In this document: one piece after another, positions 63,001 through 64,000 of the stretch | Numbering within the stretch: the first letter of the stretch is position 1 | Layout of the letters: each line of letters begins with the position of its first letter | Origin: Luteolibacter flavescens | GTDB lineage: Bacteria > Verrucomicrobiota > Verrucomicrobiia > Verrucomicrobiales > Akkermansiaceae | Assembly (NCBI RefSeq): GCF_025950085.1 | Contig: NZ_JAPDDS010000002.1 | Span: forward strand, 1-64,000 | Length of the DNA: 64,000 nucleotides | Reading direction: 5' to 3' | The notes under the pieces: model-generated | Databases searched by the model: none | The model's input: the letters and a program-made list of their open reading frames with translations, nothing else | What the model was told of the DNA's origin: nothing | Position numbers and translations under genes: made by a program

Positions 63001-64000
63001 CCCAGTTGAATGCCGGGTGACGCAGCAGGTCGTAGGTCGAGCGCAATGCCGTGAGGTAGTGGCCCCACGCATCGCCGTGGCCCTGCGGGAACATCATCAT
63101 GGCGTCGTCTTCATTGATGAAGCCGTCGGCATTGATGTCGCTGATATTGTAGCTCGTCGCGTAAGCCGCTTCGCCCTCGCCCTTGGTGAAGTTCCAGAAG
63201 AGGCGATTATAGACCGGGCGGGCGAAGTAGTCATCCACACCGCGGAGCAGCGCGAGCTCCTCCTCGATCTGCGAGGACATCTGGTTCTGGAAGGTGAACA
63301 CCGACGTCGCGAGGCTGCCGTAGTCCGCGCTGTCGCTGCCGTGGCCGATGGTCGGGTCGCCGGCATCCACGTAGGCCTCGTTGCCGAGCAGCGTGTAGAA
63401 GTCGGAGATACGGGTGGCGGCAAGCTGCAGCGCGTTCGAGATCGCCGGCGTGGAGACCGGAGTCGAGAGATCGATGCTCAGGTTTCGTCCACGATTGAGG
63501 AGCGTCTGGTAGAGCTCGATCAGGCCGACATTCTCGATGACGTTCTTCGCGGGATTGAGCGCGACCGGGCCTTCGTAGCGGGCGCCGAACTGAGCCACCA
63601 TCGAGGCGAGCGTCGACGGAGCGTCGCCCTCGAAGTCGCGGATGCGGGCTTCGTAAGGATTCACCGCATCCAGCACGCGCTTGATCCAGCCCTGCGCGAG
63701 CTGCGCACGGAAGTCAGGGAAGCCGTCCAGGTCCGCATCCACGAAGGGCTGCGAGTTTCCTGCACCGGCCCAGGTGAAATTGACGCCCTGGCGACCGCCC
63801 GGCTGGGTCAGCTTCCAGTTGGTGCCGCTGACGTTGTCGTTCTTGTGGCGATAGCGTGCGAACCAGAAGGTATCGGCGAGCAGGGCCTCCGGAGCATTCG
63901 GATTTCCCTTCAGCGTGATCTGGTAGCGGGCCTTGCCAGCCTGTCCGCTGGGGTCCGGGAAGAGCTTCCATGGATTCGGCTGACCGGCCGGGATGAGGTC
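60083..64000 (-). CDS. Large exoprotein, C-terminal 1305 residues (5' end beyond the window)
   Basis: The frame is open to the window edge, so the start lies beyond it; the first ATG inside (63742) is internal. The visible part begins with a beta-rich repeat (QITLKGNPNAPEALLADTFW). Next come DADLDGFPDF, and a dockerin/EF-hand-like SDINADGFINEDDAMM near coordinate 63120. A long alpha-helical middle (about 62500-60800) with coiled-coil character includes YAYLAASAYDYETNFSL, and a beta-rich C-terminus ends SDIKLIFDTYGQSGG. I do not recognise an enzymatic domain. It heads the visible operon, with 45 bases to the RTX/Calx-beta gene. Probably secreted or surface exposed; function unknown. Confidence 0.78.
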   Translation of the reverse strand, partial: DLIPAGQPNPWKLFPDPSGQAGKARYQITLKGNPNAPEALLADTFWFARYRHKNDNVSGTNWKLTQPGGRQGVNFTWAGAGNSQPFVDADLDGFPDFRAQLAQGWIKRVLDAVNPYEARIRDFEGDAPSTLASMVAQFGARYEGPVALNPAKNVIENVGLIELYQTLLNRGRNLSIDLSTPVSTPAISNALQLAATRISDFYTLLGNEAYVDAGDPTIGHGSDSADYGSLATSVFTFQNQMSSQIEEELALLRGVDDYFARPVYNRLFWNFTKGEGEAAYATSYNISDINADGFINEDDAMMMFPQGHGDAWGHYLTALRSTYDLLRHPAFNWVSRAESYNLQDVVLSVDFLDERKFATTAAAKAKAAAEIVNLTYRNRYVADPESQWQGYTDTNADRAWGVDEWSRRAGQGAYFDWVTANALLPSQHPNTTLDGIRKVDRQSNGDIAVISANLNSIQSTMDQADRGYNPLGLAKGAQMFDIEPAFIENASGGDRRSHFDQIFERASSMMENATEVWDQANTSTQMLRQIGNSEEEFRNSTFQEDLSYRNQLITIFGKPYDGTVGPGRLYPAGYNGPDLALYMYVPIRQINSSTVPGPTAEFAAFNADGTLKSGTLYNAFLASSPSGSGNSILNKATAMKDVEVGVRELFASTFANASNSMTYSANTKTGMFAVNYTDLTNPKVNLTNFVNQMPVTAAGYTFQAPQSWGSRPATGQLQDIINQMIQQEASVAEAVAAWDKNTQSALRVLRLVNARLTTSGLNQGRDEVFVRVKYAVNNTIKVLETAKQVVEAADELTWNLTHAAAEGVSVVLPTGGLAISPGDALAMVRSGIEFSATGTRAGFTVTDSGLTIGKLIAEIALDVAENELNLAKADEERKLQIKEWLKEAEDAVNDEATLRIAIFKEIQALRALSDQYRTLIDEGARLIDERAAFNKGVAAQTQKNRYQDMTFRVARNHALQNYRSAFDLAARYAYLAASAYDYETNFSLTDPASPVNAFGEIIKARSLDSISRAIGKVKANHDVVRTQIGLNNEQREVGDISMRREFMRILDSEEAPEAALAAVPGDEPDTLWRQELQKARVPDLWQVAEFRQFCRPFAAAVDATGKQVPQPGIVLRFSSDISTGKNFFGNPLSGGDHAYSVANFATKIFGVGVTFDGYQTGSVLNDMSATPRVYFVPAGMDVMRVSNSTNTNDLRTWKVVEQKIPAPMPATSSQLTTSGYIPLLDGLNGRFGDARKFSDFRAYPDSVEEPTTDIRLLGRSIWNTQWLLIIPGATLNADPNVGLDRFVDQVSDIKLIFDTYGQSGG

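Overview
The window looks like a chromosomal segment of a free-living Verrucomicrobia-type bacterium (Luteolibacter/Verrucomicrobiaceae-like). This is inferred from high-GC genes with few Shine-Dalgarno sites and many GTG/TTG starts, very large secreted repeat proteins, two PQQ-type sugar dehydrogenases and a rhamnose-type isomerase with its ABC importer. No rRNA gene is present to confirm it.

Layout. 1-4 kb: an AT-richer STAND/NACHT NTPase whose C-terminus appears cut inside a nuclease-like domain. 4-12.5 kb: a cytochrome c-PQQ dehydrogenase, an NlpC/P60 hydrolase, then a sugar-uptake block (isomerase, small membrane protein, ATPase, two permeases, binding lipoprotein) with translationally overlapped genes closed by a terminator. 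12.6-20.3 kb: an alcohol dehydrogenase, a duplicated beta-solenoid protein, an RNA uracil methyltransferase, a second PQQ-type dehydrogenase, a guanidine-III riboswitch with its guanidinium exporter gene, a PIN/Phd toxin-antitoxin pair and an N-acetylhexosamine kinase-like gene. 20.4-31.5 kb: a methyltransferase, an orphan gene bracketed by structured dispersed repeats, gltX, an Mla-type ATPase and MCE protein without their permease, a TonB receptor, a trypsin-like lipoprotein and mutY.

31.55-39.97 kb is an integrated element in the 3' end of a tRNA-Pro(GGG) gene: att repeats at both ends, tyrosine integrase, HTH protein, TOPRIM primase-like protein, RepA-like helicase, iteron-like repeats, and a cargo end with a kinase-like 'polyvalent' protein, a small acidic protein and a DUF3800 protein. 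Beyond the tRNA lie argC, argJ and a J-domain-like protein.

43.8-64 kb (running off the edge) is one tightly spaced minus-strand cluster: a >1305-residue exoprotein, an 871-residue RTX/Calx-beta protein, a parvulin-type lipoprotein foldase and a 4194-residue mosaic protein. Gaps of 45, 19 and 26 bases suggest one operon: giant surface or secreted proteins together with a dedicated periplasmic chaperone. This is the best candidate here for an undescribed system, with the tRNA-Pro element second.
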